This document shows positions 1-8,305 of a stretch of 64,000 bases of DNA, in pieces. The first letter of the stretch is position 1, and each line of letters opens with the position of its first letter. The position numbers and the translations under genes were made by a program. Origin of the DNA: Arcobacter suis CECT 7833. GTDB lineage: Bacteria > Campylobacterota > Campylobacteria > Campylobacterales > Arcobacteraceae. The DNA lies in the NCBI RefSeq assembly GCF_003544815.1, contig NZ_CP032100.1, forward strand, positions 2,170,001-2,234,000, written 5' to 3'. The notes beneath the pieces were generated by a model. It was not told where the DNA came from. It ran no database searches and was given only the letters and a program-made list of their open reading frames with translations.

Positions 1-328
1 ATAAAGAAGTTACTGAAGTTTGTTTTTGTTCTTCTGTTTTTTCAGGTTCAACTTTCGTTGACTCCAATTCTAGATTCTCTAATTTTATTTCTTCTGATGC
101 TTCTAAACTATCTACAACAGCCTTTTCATCTATTTTTACTTCTTTTACTGTAGCAGTTACAGTAGTTGTATCATTGATTATTTTTTCTTCTTTTACTGCT
201 GAACTATTTGATAATAAAGAATCAAATAAAGAAGGTTTATCTTTTACTGTTTGTTCAGAAGTTGAACTTGCTGTATTTGTATTTGTTGTTTTTTCACTCG
301 AAAGTAAATTATTTATTATATTTGACAT
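1..328 (-). CDS. N-terminal part of a probable flagellar hook-length control protein (FliK-like), cut by the window edge
   Basis: An open frame starts at ATG 326-328 and runs to the left edge without a stop (109 codons visible). The start lies only 5 bases past the flgC stop, so it should be the next gene of the operon. The visible part begins MSNIINNLLSSEKT and is rich in Ser, Thr, Asn, Glu and Lys, with no membrane segment and no folded-domain signature. That composition, and a position right after flgC, fit the disordered secreted N-terminus of FliK, the hook ruler. The diagnostic FliK C-terminal domain lies outside the window, so the name is inference. Confidence 0.5.
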   Translation of the reverse strand, partial: MSNIINNLLSSEKTTNTNTASSTSEQTVKDKPSLFDSLLSNSSAVKEEKIINDTTTVTATVKEVKIDEKAVVDSLEASEEIKLENLELESTKVEPEKTEEQKQTSVTSL

Positions 329-333
329 TTTGA

Positions 334-795
334 TTACACATTTAATATATCTAAAGTCTTAGAATCAATATTTTTGTGAGTATTAAATGAAGCTACATTT
401 GCTTCATAAGATCTCATTGCTTCTATTAAATCTACCATTTCTACAACAGGATTAATATCAGGATATGCTACATAACCTTTTTCATCAGCATCTGGATGAG
501 CTGGTTCATATCTCATTACAGGTTTAGCATCTGATTGAACTATTGATTTAACACCAACACCTCTTAATGAAACATCCGAATTTTTATTATTTGTAGTTTC
601 AACATCATTTGTGTTAGTTTTTTTACTATTTGCTACAAGTATATCTTCAAATACAACTTGTTGTTTTTTATAAGGACCACCTTCAGCTGTATGAGTAGTT
701 TTTGCATTTGCGATATTTGCACTTACAACATTAATTCTTGTTCTTTGAGCACTCATACCAGAAGTTGATACATTATATCCATCAAAAAAACCCAT
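334..795 (-). CDS. flgC: Flagellar proximal rod protein FlgC
   Basis: This 153-residue protein starts MGFFDGYNVSTSGMSAQRTR and has the rod-family N-terminal pattern in which the Asn-rich 'SANIANA' stretch follows. The C-terminus has the matching amphipathic helix (MVDLIEAMRSYEANVASFNT). The motifs pair in the coiled-coil core of rod subunits exported by the flagellar type III system. Its length is close to other FlgC proteins (about 135-165). It follows fliE by 14 bases, the usual fliE-flgC arrangement, since FliE and FlgC form the MS-ring/rod junction. The family assignment is firm. Confidence 0.95.
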   Translation of the reverse strand: MGFFDGYNVSTSGMSAQRTRINVVSANIANAKTTHTAEGGPYKKQQVVFEDILVANSKKTNTNDVETTNNKNSDVSLRGVGVKSIVQSDAKPVMRYEPAHPDADEKGYVAYPDINPVVEMVDLIEAMRSYEANVASFNTHKNIDSKTLDILNV

Positions 796-809
796 CTTAA
801 ATCCTTTAA

Positions 810-1106
810 CTAAATTTGCATTCTCATAATTTCTTTATACGCATTCAAAGCCTTATTTTTAACTTCTAATGCTAACTTCATAGATAATTCTGCTTCTTCT
901 ATTTTTTGAACAGCTTCTTGTAAATTAGTAACTTTTCCTGTTGCGATACCTTCCATAGCATTGTATCCTTCTACTTGATCACCATTTACCTCAGATATTG
1001 CATCATTTAACATATTTTGAAAAGATTTATCTTGACTTGGTAGTGCTTTACTGTTTGTATTTAAACCTAAAGAACCTATTGAATCTGTTATTGAAGAAAT
1101 ATTCAT
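810..1106 (-). CDS. fliE: Flagellar hook-basal body complex protein FliE
   Basis: FliE joins the MS ring to the rod and is needed for export of rod subunits. The 98 residues show the family's C-terminal helix, with KIEEAELSMKLALEVKNKAL followed by a YKEIMRMQI ending, which closely follows the canonical 'A..SLQ.A..VRNKVV.AYQEIM.M.V' pattern. The N-terminus is Ser/Asn-rich, as in other FliE proteins. The gene lies 14 bases upstream of flgC and 10 bases downstream of a small membrane protein gene. Confidence 0.95.
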   Translation of the reverse strand: MNISSITDSIGSLGLNTNSKALPSQDKSFQNMLNDAISEVNGDQVEGYNAMEGIATGKVTNLQEAVQKIEEAELSMKLALEVKNKALNAYKEIMRMQI

Positions 1107-1116
1107 AATTTACCTT

Positions 1117-1452
1117 TTACTTAGTTTTTTTCTGATTTTTACTATTTGCATCTGTAACATCTTTAACTGTCAATTCATTTAACATAAGTTGAATTTTTTC
1201 TTCATTGTATTTAAAATTAAACTCATTTCTTTTGTTCTCAAGACTAAAAAGACTTATAATCAAAGAGAGCATCATATTACTGACACCTTTTAAAACTATC
1301 GTTACCAAAATTATACCTAAAATCATCTCCATAGGAGTAAATAAATCAGCATTAATTATAAAAAATATTAACGTTGCAAAAAAACCAGTTGCTATGTAAA
1401 ATCTAAATACACCACTATTTATTACAGTTTGTGAGAATCGTTCTATTATCAT
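1117..1452 (-). CDS. Small membrane protein of unknown function in the flagellar cluster
   Basis: I do not recognise this 111-residue protein. It has two hydrophobic segments near residues 17-35 and 42-68, and then a charged C-terminal tail (Lys/Glu/Asn rich, ending KNQKKTK). It is followed 10 bases later by fliE and preceded, after a 68-base gap, by flhG, so it is probably cotranscribed with flagellar genes. A role in export or basal-body placement is only a guess from context. It is too short for FliP, FliQ or FliR, and its pattern does not match FliO or FliL. It could be an Arcobacter-specific accessory protein. Confidence 0.7.
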   Translation of the reverse strand: MIIERFSQTVINSGVFRFYIATGFFATLIFFIINADLFTPMEMILGIILVTIVLKGVSNMMLSLIISLFSLENKRNEFNFKYNEEKIQLMLNELTVKDVTDANSKNQKKTK

Positions 1453-1520
1453 GATTCTCTACTTCTTATAACAATAGTAATAGAATTTATTGAACTTAGT
1501 TTTAGCACTTAGAACAAACC

Positions 1521-2339
1521 TTAATGAATATTTTTTAGTAACTTATCGATTATCAATTGTAACTGCTTTGTTGTTTCATCAGATGAAAATTCATTGGCAA
1601 ATAATTTTCTAAGTCTTCCTGTTGTAGAAATATTTGCAGAAGTTGAAACGTTTCCTATATATTCTACCATAAAATCTTTATTTAAACTATTTTTTTTTCC
1701 CAAATTTATTAAAGAGTTGGCTATTGTTTCCCCTATTTGATAATTTCTAGTATGATTGAAACTCAGCATTAATTTGCTTTTTTCAAGAGAAAGCATTTTC
1801 ATCAAAGAATATACATCAGTTAAAGCACTAGGATCGGTAGTTGTTATTGCTAAAATATTATCAGAAATTGATAAAAATTCTTTTACATATTCATTTAATC
1901 CAGCACCCGTATCAACAAGTAAAATATCAAAATCATTCAAAGAAATAATATCTTTTACAATTCTAGAAAAAACAAAACTATTTCTATGCGAACTATACTG
2001 ATAACCACTTCTTCCTGCAATTAAATACACATTAGAATAAACTGTTGAAGAAATTACTTCATCTAAAGTTTTAGTACCATCAATATATTCAAAAAGTGTA
2101 TTTTGAGGTTTAATATCAAATAAAACTTGCATATTGGCTAAACCAATGTCTGCATCTAAAACAGCAACTTTAAAACCTCTACGCGAAAGTAAAAAAGCCA
2201 TATTTGCAGTAAAAGTAGATTTTCCAACTCCTCCTTTTCCAGAAGTTATTGTTATTAATTTAGTTTTAGAGTAGTTTTTTTTTACTCTATTAGTAAGTTT
2301 AACTAACTTACTAGCTTGAGAAGAAATTGTATCAAACAA
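1521..2339 (-). CDS. flhG: MinD-like ATPase FlhG (flagellar number and placement)
   Basis: FlhG limits flagellar number and works with FlhF. The 272-residue protein has the deviant Walker A SGKGGVGKST at about residues 33-42, then the switch I-type VLDADIGLANMQVLFD stretch, and an 'LLVDTGAGL' Walker B/switch II region near residues 140-150. These are the marks of the ParA/MinD family. The start is 2 bases downstream of the flhF stop, and the flhF-flhG order is typical. Chromosome-partition MinD is a less likely reading because the gene lies inside the flagellar operon. Confidence 0.93.
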   Translation of the reverse strand: MFDTISSQASKLVKLTNRVKKNYSKTKLITITSGKGGVGKSTFTANMAFLLSRRGFKVAVLDADIGLANMQVLFDIKPQNTLFEYIDGTKTLDEVISSTVYSNVYLIAGRSGYQYSSHRNSFVFSRIVKDIISLNDFDILLVDTGAGLNEYVKEFLSISDNILAITTTDPSALTDVYSLMKMLSLEKSKLMLSFNHTRNYQIGETIANSLINLGKKNSLNKDFMVEYIGNVSTSANISTTGRLRKLFANEFSSDETTKQLQLIIDKLLKNIH

Positions 2340-2341
2340 TT

Positions 2342-3490
2342 TTATCTCCTAATGCATTGTTTATTCATAAAACAATCAATTAAAAAAGTAGAATCTGAAA
2401 CTATTAAATCATCTGGTACATTTTGTCCAATAGAAAAGTATGTAATAGATTTTTTTGTTTTATGGGCAAATGAAATAAGATTCCCAAAACTACGAGTTTC
2501 ATCCAATTTTGTAAAAGTTAAATAATCAATAGAAAGTCTTGAATAGTTTTTATAAATTTCTAATAAATCACTATGTTTTACATTTGCAGGAAGTACTAAA
2601 ATCTTCTCAATTGGTAACTCTTCAACTCTTTTTTGATATTCATTTATAAGCTCAATTTTATCAATATCATATTGACTAGAACCTGCCGTATCAATAAAAA
2701 TATAATTACAATCTTTTAATCTTAAAAGTGCTTCTGATAATCCTTCAGGTTTTTTTACGATTTCTAAAGGCAATCTCATAATATTTGTATAAGCTTGTAA
2801 TTGCTCAATTGCTCCAACTCTAAAAGAATCAAGAGTAACAATTCCCACTTTATAATTTTGTCCTAATTTATAAGCATATCTTGCTGCTAATTTTGAAATT
2901 GTTGTAGTTTTTCCAACACCAGTTGGTCCAACCATCATTATTATCTTTCTTTGATGCTTTCTTAGTGGAACTTCATGTTTTATTGGTATTACTCTTCTTA
3001 AAATCAATTTAAAAAAATCATTAACTTTTTTTGGATTTGATTTTAAAGCAATAGGTAATTGTTTAATAGTTTTTTTCATAATAGTATAAGTCATTTCTTG
3101 ATCAAACTCATTTTGTTCAAAAATATTATACATAGATGCAAATTCAGGAGGAATAGTTAAATCATACAATTGACTTTTAGGATTCCAAATAGATTTTTGA
3201 ACTTGTTCTAAAACACTTTGCATTTTAAGAATCTCTTCTTTAAAATCATAAACTTGTGTTTTTATAGCTTCTGAATTAGCTGTTGCTTTACTAATAGCTG
3301 TTTTTGTATATTGTAAATTTTTCTTTTTTTGTTCATCTTCTACTGCTACAACAACTTCATACATATCTTTTCCATTTTGTTGTGTAGATATTTTTTTTGT
3401 AGATATTACAATAGCTTCTTCTCCACATTCTTCTTGTGCTTGACGTAGTGCTATTGTTGGTGTTTCTCCTAAAAAAGATAACATATTCAT
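2342..3490 (-). CDS. flhF: SRP-type GTPase FlhF (flagellar placement)
   Basis: FlhF is a polar SRP-family GTPase that directs flagellar assembly. The 382-residue protein has a variable N-terminal B domain, a helical N domain and a C-terminal G domain. Walker A is GPTGVGKTT at residues 188-196, followed by the 'VTLDSFRVGAIEQLQAY' insertion box, 'FIDTAGSS' (G3) and 'TFTKLDETRSFG' (G4). These match FlhF rather than Ffh or FtsY, which are separate genes in such genomes (ffh is at 22380). The start codon overlaps the stop of the upstream gene by 4 bases, implying translational coupling. Confidence 0.95.
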   Translation of the reverse strand: MNMLSFLGETPTIALRQAQEECGEEAIVISTKKISTQQNGKDMYEVVVAVEDEQKKKNLQYTKTAISKATANSEAIKTQVYDFKEEILKMQSVLEQVQKSIWNPKSQLYDLTIPPEFASMYNIFEQNEFDQEMTYTIMKKTIKQLPIALKSNPKKVNDFFKLILRRVIPIKHEVPLRKHQRKIIMMVGPTGVGKTTTISKLAARYAYKLGQNYKVGIVTLDSFRVGAIEQLQAYTNIMRLPLEIVKKPEGLSEALLRLKDCNYIFIDTAGSSQYDIDKIELINEYQKRVEELPIEKILVLPANVKHSDLLEIYKNYSRLSIDYLTFTKLDETRSFGNLISFAHKTKKSITYFSIGQNVPDDLIVSDSTFLIDCFMNKQCIRR

Positions 3491-3882
3491 TTTATTCTTC
3501 CATCTTTATATATTTGCTCTATTGTTCCATCAACATTTTTTATACGAATAAAATCACTGTTTTCATAAATAACTTTACCTTTTTTTTCTATTTTCACACC
3601 ACCAAAATTAAATATTACCGATTCATTTTCATATTTTTTAACATCTTTTATACAAATTATTGTATTTTTATTTATATAGTGTGTTGTTATATAATCTTCA
3701 TTTTGTAGTTGACTTAATTTTAAAGGGATACAAGATTTATTTATTTCATTTACATTTTGTGCAACAACTTTAGAACTATCAACTTTTTCTTCAAAATTTA
3801 TAGCCTCTTTTGAAACTACAACACTAATAGCGAAAACATTAACATTTAATAAAAAAACTAAAAAACTAAGCTTTAATATCAA
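3487..3882 (-). CDS. Small secreted protein of unknown function in the flagellar operon
   Basis: I prefer the TTG start at 3880-3882. A perfect GGAGG at 3891-3895 sits 8 bases before it, and the resulting N-terminus (MILKLSFLVFLLNVNVFA) is a clean signal peptide. An ATG at 3895-3897 in the same frame would put the GGAGG inside the gene. The mature part of about 113 residues has one Cys pair candidate, and a C-terminal beta-rich half with repeating short motifs (VIFNFGGVKIEKKG, IYKDGRIK). It overlaps the FlgN-like gene by 17 bases and flhF by 4, so it is tightly coupled. I do not recognise the family. A remote P-ring chaperone (FlgA-like) role is conceivable but unproven. Confidence 0.75.
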   Translation of the reverse strand: MILKLSFLVFLLNVNVFAISVVVSKEAINFEEKVDSSKVVAQNVNEINKSCIPLKLSQLQNEDYITTHYINKNTIICIKDVKKYENESVIFNFGGVKIEKKGKVIYENSDFIRIKNVDGTIEQIYKDGRIK

Positions 3883-4243
3883 AGATTTTCCCTCCATTTG
3901 CAGCAGTAATCTCAGAAACTAAATCTTTATACATCTGTTGAACAGGTAATACAATTGATGCTAATTTTTTATTTAGTTCATAAAGTTCTTTTAATTCTAC
4001 TTCTAATAAATCAACACTTGCTCTATAAATATTAACATCCACTCCTTCTTGAATTTTTGATACAAGTTCTTCATTTAATTTAGTTTTCAATAAAGTGATT
4101 TCATCTATCATTATATGTTTTTCATCATTTCTTTTTAGAAGTTCTTCATGTTTCGCAGCTTTAATATCTTCAATATCCTGTGTAATAGAACTTTTTAATT
4201 TTATTATTAAATCTGACATATTTTTTATAGTATTTTCAATCAT
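3866..4243 (-). CDS. Probable flagellar export chaperone, FlgN-like
   Basis: The 125-residue product is almost wholly alpha-helical and highly charged, with no signal peptide and no membrane segment. It has the look of a FlgN-family chaperone: a long helical hairpin, the KRNDEKHIMIDEITLLKTKL central segment, and a C-terminal 'LVSEITAANGGKIFDIKA'. FlgN escorts the hook-filament junction proteins FlgK and FlgL. The gene lies directly after the FlgJ-type rod protein (8 bases), a position often held by flgN. Sequence signatures of FlgN are weak, so the call leans on size, fold and neighbours. Confidence 0.6.
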   Translation of the reverse strand: MIENTIKNMSDLIIKLKSSITQDIEDIKAAKHEELLKRNDEKHIMIDEITLLKTKLNEELVSKIQEGVDVNIYRASVDLLEVELKELYELNKKLASIVLPVQQMYKDLVSEITAANGGKIFDIKA

Positions 4244-4251
4244 AAGAACCC

Positions 4252-4557
4252 TTATTTATTATTTTGTGTTAAAAACTCATATAACATAGTACTAATTCCT
4301 AAACTTCCAGTAGAACTATCTGCTATAGACTGAGTATACATTCCTTTTATTATATCAGAACCCGCACCTTCTCCTGCAATATTTGTTGTTCTTAATGATA
4401 CATCCATAATCTGGTTTAAGAAAAATGATTCAAAATCATTACAAACTTTTTTTAACTGTTCAGAATCTTTATCTTTTAGGCTTTCTTGTTTAACATTATC
4501 AAATTTATTAACCTGTAAAATATCTTTATTTACTAAATTATTACTACTTATTTCCAT
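4252..4557 (-). CDS. flgJ: FlgJ-type rod-binding protein (single domain)
   Basis: The 101 residues correspond to the FlgJ N-terminal rod-capping domain only. The segment 'VCNDFESFFLNQIMDVSLRT' followed by 'GSDIIKGMYTQSIAD' and a C-terminal 'LGISTMLYEFLTQ' matches the rod-binding family, in which F-E-x-x-F-L-x-x-M-x-x-S is typical. The muramidase domain of enterobacterial FlgJ is absent, as is common in Campylobacterota, so wall hydrolysis must come from another enzyme. A gap of 113 bases precedes it after fliY. Confidence 0.85.
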   Translation of the reverse strand: MEISSNNLVNKDILQVNKFDNVKQESLKDKDSEQLKKVCNDFESFFLNQIMDVSLRTTNIAGEGAGSDIIKGMYTQSIADSSTGSLGISTMLYEFLTQNNK

Positions 4558-4670
4558 TATTACAACCTATATAAAGAAGTTTTCTTCATTTAAAATATCT
4601 TGTCAATTAACATAATTTATATTTTCACAATCTCTATTCTATTTTAGAAATTTAATTGAATAATCATAAA

Positions 4671-5540
4671 TTATAAGCCTATGTGATTTAACCTAAACTC
4701 TTCATTTCCAATTTTTTTAATTTTAAGTCCAAATTTACCTTCAACAATAACAGCCTCACCTACTCCAATTTTTACACCATTTACTAAAACTTCTAAAGGT
4801 TCGTTTACCATTTGTTCAAGTTCTATAATTTCTCCGACATCCCATCTTAAAATGTCTTTTAATAAAACAACTTTCGTTCCTAATCGAACACTTAATTTTA
4901 ATTTTATGTGGTATAAAAGTTCAAGATTTTTTGGTGTTTGAACAGTTGGAGTACTTGGATAATTGTAATTATTATTAGAAACAATTGTTGAAGAATCAGT
5001 GTGTTTTGTCTCTTCTGATTCAACTCCTGTAATTGAAGAGAAAAATGGTAATATAATTTCATCAAAATATATAATAATTGGTAGTTTTTCATCATCTAAA
5101 GATAAAATTATTTCATAAATATTTGTTTTATCTTCCAAAGAAGAACCTTCAACAATTGTTGAACTTTTTACTTCTGATTTTATAGATTCAATATCAGGTA
5201 AACCTTGTGCATTTACAGATGTACAAAAGCTTCCACAAATATTTGAAATGATTTCATTCACAGCATCTGTAATTTCATCATCTATATGTTCTTTTAAATC
5301 TCCCATTCCACCAAGCATTAAATACTCAAATTTAGTTGCAGTAAGTGCAGGCACAAAAAAAGTTAACTTTGCAGAAATGCCCTTAAAATCAAACTTAACC
5401 ACACATTCTACTAGTTGAGTGGAATCAAAATTATCACTCACCAAAGCTACAATAGCTTCAATTTGAGAGCTTTTTGATAATAGTTGTTCTAAAGTATTTG
5501 AAAGTTCTTCTTTAAAAATATTTGATAAATCTGATGCCAA
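4671..5540 (-). CDS. fliY: Flagellar motor switch protein FliY (CheC-like plus FliN domain)
   Basis: The 289-residue product has two parts. Residues about 20-170 resemble the CheC/FliM middle domain (IDDEITDAVNEIISNICGSF is typical of that fold). After a Ser/Thr/Asn-rich linker near 180-205, the C-terminal residues 210-285 are a SpoA/FliN domain (LKLSVRLGTKVVLLKDIL ... GEAVIVEGKFGLKI). This domain order defines FliY, a C-ring component in Campylobacterota. The N-terminus (MASDLSNIFKEEL) lacks the EIDALL-type CheY-binding tail of FliM. A separate FliN is at 12638. No FliM gene is in the window. Confidence 0.88.
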   Translation of the reverse strand: MASDLSNIFKEELSNTLEQLLSKSSQIEAIVALVSDNFDSTQLVECVVKFDFKGISAKLTFFVPALTATKFEYLMLGGMGDLKEHIDDEITDAVNEIISNICGSFCTSVNAQGLPDIESIKSEVKSSTIVEGSSLEDKTNIYEIILSLDDEKLPIIIYFDEIILPFFSSITGVESEETKHTDSSTIVSNNNYNYPSTPTVQTPKNLELLYHIKLKLSVRLGTKVVLLKDILRWDVGEIIELEQMVNEPLEVLVNGVKIGVGEAVIVEGKFGLKIKKIGNEEFRLNHIGL

Positions 5541-5552
5541 TTAAAACTACCT

Positions 5553-5864
5553 TTATTTATTTTGAGCTTCTAACTCTTGTAATATATAGGCTTTAACTTT
5601 CATCATATCCTCAGTTGGATATTTATATTCAGCGTCACCTCTTGTTACTTTTACAAAAAAGTCTTTTGAACTTTTGTTGTATCCAAATCTTACATTATCT
5701 AAAATTATCTCATTTTTTTCAGCATCATCTGGAGTACCTAATGCTTTTTTATACTCATCTTCTTGAATTACTTTATTTTTTTCATCAACACTATTAACTT
5801 TTTGAATCTTTTCTAAATTATTAACTTTAGAATTATCTATTTCTGCTATTCTTCCAATTTCCAT
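5553..5864 (-). CDS. Small FlaG-like protein in the flagellar operon, unproven
   Basis: This 103-residue protein has a disordered, Lys/Asp/Glu-rich first half. Its compact second half contains 'VRFGYNKSSKDFFVKVTRGD' and then 'YPTEDMMKVKAYILQEL'. A beta-hairpin followed by a helix after a 'P.E.M' motif is reminiscent of the FlaG family (flagellar filament length or polymerisation). The similarity is by eye and weak. It lies 12 bases before fliY, with a good AAGGAG ribosome site, and is the first gene after an internal promoter (5899-5907). Confidence 0.6.
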   Translation of the reverse strand: MEIGRIAEIDNSKVNNLEKIQKVNSVDEKNKVIQEDEYKKALGTPDDAEKNEIILDNVRFGYNKSSKDFFVKVTRGDAEYKYPTEDMMKVKAYILQELEAQNK

Positions 5865-5898
5865 AGTATTCTCCTTAAAAAAGTAACAATTTTAAGTT

Positions 5899-5907
5899 AT
5901 TATAGCA
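5899..5907 (-). promoter_or_regulatory. Extended -10 promoter for the FlaG-like/fliY sub-operon
   Basis: On the minus strand the sequence TGCTATAAT (5907 to 5899) is a full extended -10 element of the sigma-70 type, about 35 bases upstream of the ATG of the small gene at 5864. No clear -35 is present. It would allow fliY and the genes down to flgC to be transcribed separately from the TPR and hook genes upstream. Confidence 0.55.
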
Positions 5908-5943
5908 GAATTAAATTAAATTATTTAGGATTCTTAATACAAA

Positions 5944-7941
5944 CTATAAAGATTCTAAATACTCATCAAATCCTATTAATTTAAAATCTATCAACGAATC
6001 AAGATAAGGTTGAACTAGAAATTGTTTAGCACTTGAAATTTTTAAATCTTGTATTAATTGAATGGCAGTTAAGAAATCAGCATCAGGATCATTTAGTATA
6101 ACTTTGATTAATGATATTTGTATAGAAGCGTCATTATATCTTCCTGCTTCTAATAATGCTGCAACCATTAAATACATACTATATTTATCTTCTTGTTTAT
6201 ATTCTGATTGCAAATACTCTAATGTTTTTATTGTTTCATCAGGAGAATTAAAATGTAAATCTCTTAAAGCTTTAGTTCTTAAATAAGAAGGTGTTTTTTT
6301 ACCAGAGATATTCATATCAGCTTTTGAAAAAATACCCAAACCTTTTAAAATATCAACATAATATCTTGTTATAATCAATGGACCTTCTAAAAACTGATTA
6401 TTTAAACTTAAAGGAATAGAATCTTGTAATCTAGCATAATAAGTGTAGTCACTTTCGCCCTTTCTTCTTTGTACCATTCTTATTAAAAATGTTAATGGAT
6501 CTTTAAAATGTTCATCTAATAATGTGTGATTTTCATCTATTTTTCCACTTTTCATTACTTTTAAAAAATCTAGTGCTTTATAAAATATTGTATTTTCATA
6601 TTCCAAAGGCTTATCTGAAGATGTGAATTGAGGATTTATAAATAATTTATAAATTTCTTTAGAAAAATAATTATATAAACCATTATCGCTTTTTATATTA
6701 TTCTCAATATATTCTTGATCTTTTATTTTAATATTTAATCTATTTGCTGTAATTATATACATTATTGAATAAAGTTTATTTCCTGGATTTAGTTTATATG
6801 CTCTTTCGAAATATTTAAAAGCATTATTAAAATCATTTATTTGAGCACACGATAAGGCTAAATTATAAAATATATATGATTTTGTATCTTTAGTCAACAT
6901 TTTTTGTAATTCAACTACTCTAATAATAGGATCTTCTTTTACAATTTTCAGAAATTTTGCATTATACTCAACCATCTCTTCAAGATTAAGAATGCTTTCT
7001 TTTTGATTATAAATAAAACCTTTTAAACTGTCATAAATAATTTCTTGAGAATCTGAAAAAATAAAAGGTGCAAAATAAAAAATAAAATCTATTTTTCTAT
7101 TATCATCAAAATTTATAACTGAATTTAAATATTGGCTAGATGTAAATTTATTTTGATTAAAGAAAATTTCTAATGGCAACTCAGTATTTGCTTTAAAAGT
7201 GCTTTTTCTTTCATTTATTAAATCTAAAGTCTCTTTTAATTGGTCAATATTATTCATTTTAAGATTTGTAAAACTCAAAAGCCATAAAATTTTATCAATA
7301 GTATTAGGATTTACATTTTGTTCTTTTGCTTTTTTTAGTAATATATTTGCTTTTTCATAATCTTTTAATTTTATATAAATTAATGCTTTTTTCAAATCCA
7401 TAGCATAATCCATTGTATTTAAAATTTCTAAAGCATTTTCATACTCTTTTAATATTATATATGTGTCAGAAAGCATTCTTTTTGAATGTTCAGATAAATT
7501 TTTGTACTTTTTTGAGATTTTTACAATGGTATCAAGATATTTATTATCTTTTGAAATTTGATATAAATAATAACAAGCTGCCATATAGGGATAAGTATGG
7601 GTATTAGCATTTTCTGATTTTTCGTAAATTTTATTTAAATATACTATTGCATTATCAATAGAACCTAATTTATAATAAGCAATTCCCATATTTAAATATG
7701 AAGGTATTTCTAATATTTTAGAAGTTTTTTCAAAAAGCTTAATTGCCTCTTCGTATTCATTTTTACTTAAATGTAATACTGCTTTATTAAAATCAATTTG
7801 TAATGCTAAATTTTCCTGAGATTTTTTTAATTTCTCAAATTGAAATATTATTTCAGGCTGAGATTCAGTTAAATCATCATTAGCATATAAAGTACTATTG
7901 ATAAATATTGTTGATAATAATAATTTATATACTAATTTCAT
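5944..7941 (-). CDS. Secreted TPR-repeat protein of the flagellar cluster
   Basis: The 665-residue product begins with a signal peptide (MKLVYKLLLSTIFINSTLYA) and is then a string of helical repeats. Clear TPR units occur near residues 50-120 ('ALHLSKNEYEEAIKLFEKT', 'PSYLNMGIAYYKLGSIDNAI') and 355-395 ('YNLALSCAQINDFNNAFKYF', 'RAYKLNPGNKLYS'). It is probably a periplasmic scaffold. In Campylobacter the TPR proteins PflA and PflB scaffold the wide motor disc, and this gene, lying between hook and switch genes, could be an analogue. That is inference from position and fold only. The next gene downstream is 79 bases away, after a promoter. Confidence 0.8.
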   Translation of the reverse strand: MKLVYKLLLSTIFINSTLYANDDLTESQPEIIFQFEKLKKSQENLALQIDFNKAVLHLSKNEYEEAIKLFEKTSKILEIPSYLNMGIAYYKLGSIDNAIVYLNKIYEKSENANTHTYPYMAACYYLYQISKDNKYLDTIVKISKKYKNLSEHSKRMLSDTYIILKEYENALEILNTMDYAMDLKKALIYIKLKDYEKANILLKKAKEQNVNPNTIDKILWLLSFTNLKMNNIDQLKETLDLINERKSTFKANTELPLEIFFNQNKFTSSQYLNSVINFDDNRKIDFIFYFAPFIFSDSQEIIYDSLKGFIYNQKESILNLEEMVEYNAKFLKIVKEDPIIRVVELQKMLTKDTKSYIFYNLALSCAQINDFNNAFKYFERAYKLNPGNKLYSIMYIITANRLNIKIKDQEYIENNIKSDNGLYNYFSKEIYKLFINPQFTSSDKPLEYENTIFYKALDFLKVMKSGKIDENHTLLDEHFKDPLTFLIRMVQRRKGESDYTYYARLQDSIPLSLNNQFLEGPLIITRYYVDILKGLGIFSKADMNISGKKTPSYLRTKALRDLHFNSPDETIKTLEYLQSEYKQEDKYSMYLMVAALLEAGRYNDASIQISLIKVILNDPDADFLTAIQLIQDLKISSAKQFLVQPYLDSLIDFKLIGFDEYLESL

Positions 7942-7955
7942 TGTTATACTAAAAC

Positions 7956-8285
7956 CTAAACCATTGCATTAACTTGAGCATAAAGCTCTTCATTTCTTTT
8001 TTGTAATTCATCTAATTTATTTTTTAAATTAATATTTTCTATACGCAATTCTTGTAAATCATCTCTGGCAACTTGTAAATTTCCTTGATTTGATTTTAAT
8101 GTATTTGCACTTATTTTTACTTGTTTTTCGTATCTTTCAATTAAAGATTCAAACTTGTTAATTTCTTCTTGTAAAATATTTTTTTCTTCATTCACTTTCT
8201 TGTATAAAGATTTATAAACGTTAGAACTTGAAAAAAAGTAGAGTAATAAAACTCCTAGTACGACAATTAATAAAAAATTTTCCAA
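7956..8285 (-). CDS. Small membrane-anchored coiled-coil protein, unknown
   Basis: The 109-residue product has one N-terminal membrane segment (residues 3-20, LLIVVLGVLLLYFFSSS), and the remainder is a continuous coiled coil rich in Glu, Lys, Leu and Asn. It resembles the FtsB/FtsL type of bitopic coiled coil in shape, but I see no family signature. It sits 14 bases upstream of the secreted TPR gene, so the two may act as a membrane-periplasm pair. It follows the hook gene after a hairpin. Confidence 0.7.
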   Translation of the reverse strand: MENFLLIVVLGVLLLYFFSSSNVYKSLYKKVNEEKNILQEEINKFESLIERYEKQVKISANTLKSNQGNLQVARDDLQELRIENINLKNKLDELQKRNEELYAQVNAMV

Positions 8286-8305
8286 ATTTATCCTATTTAA
8301 ATATA

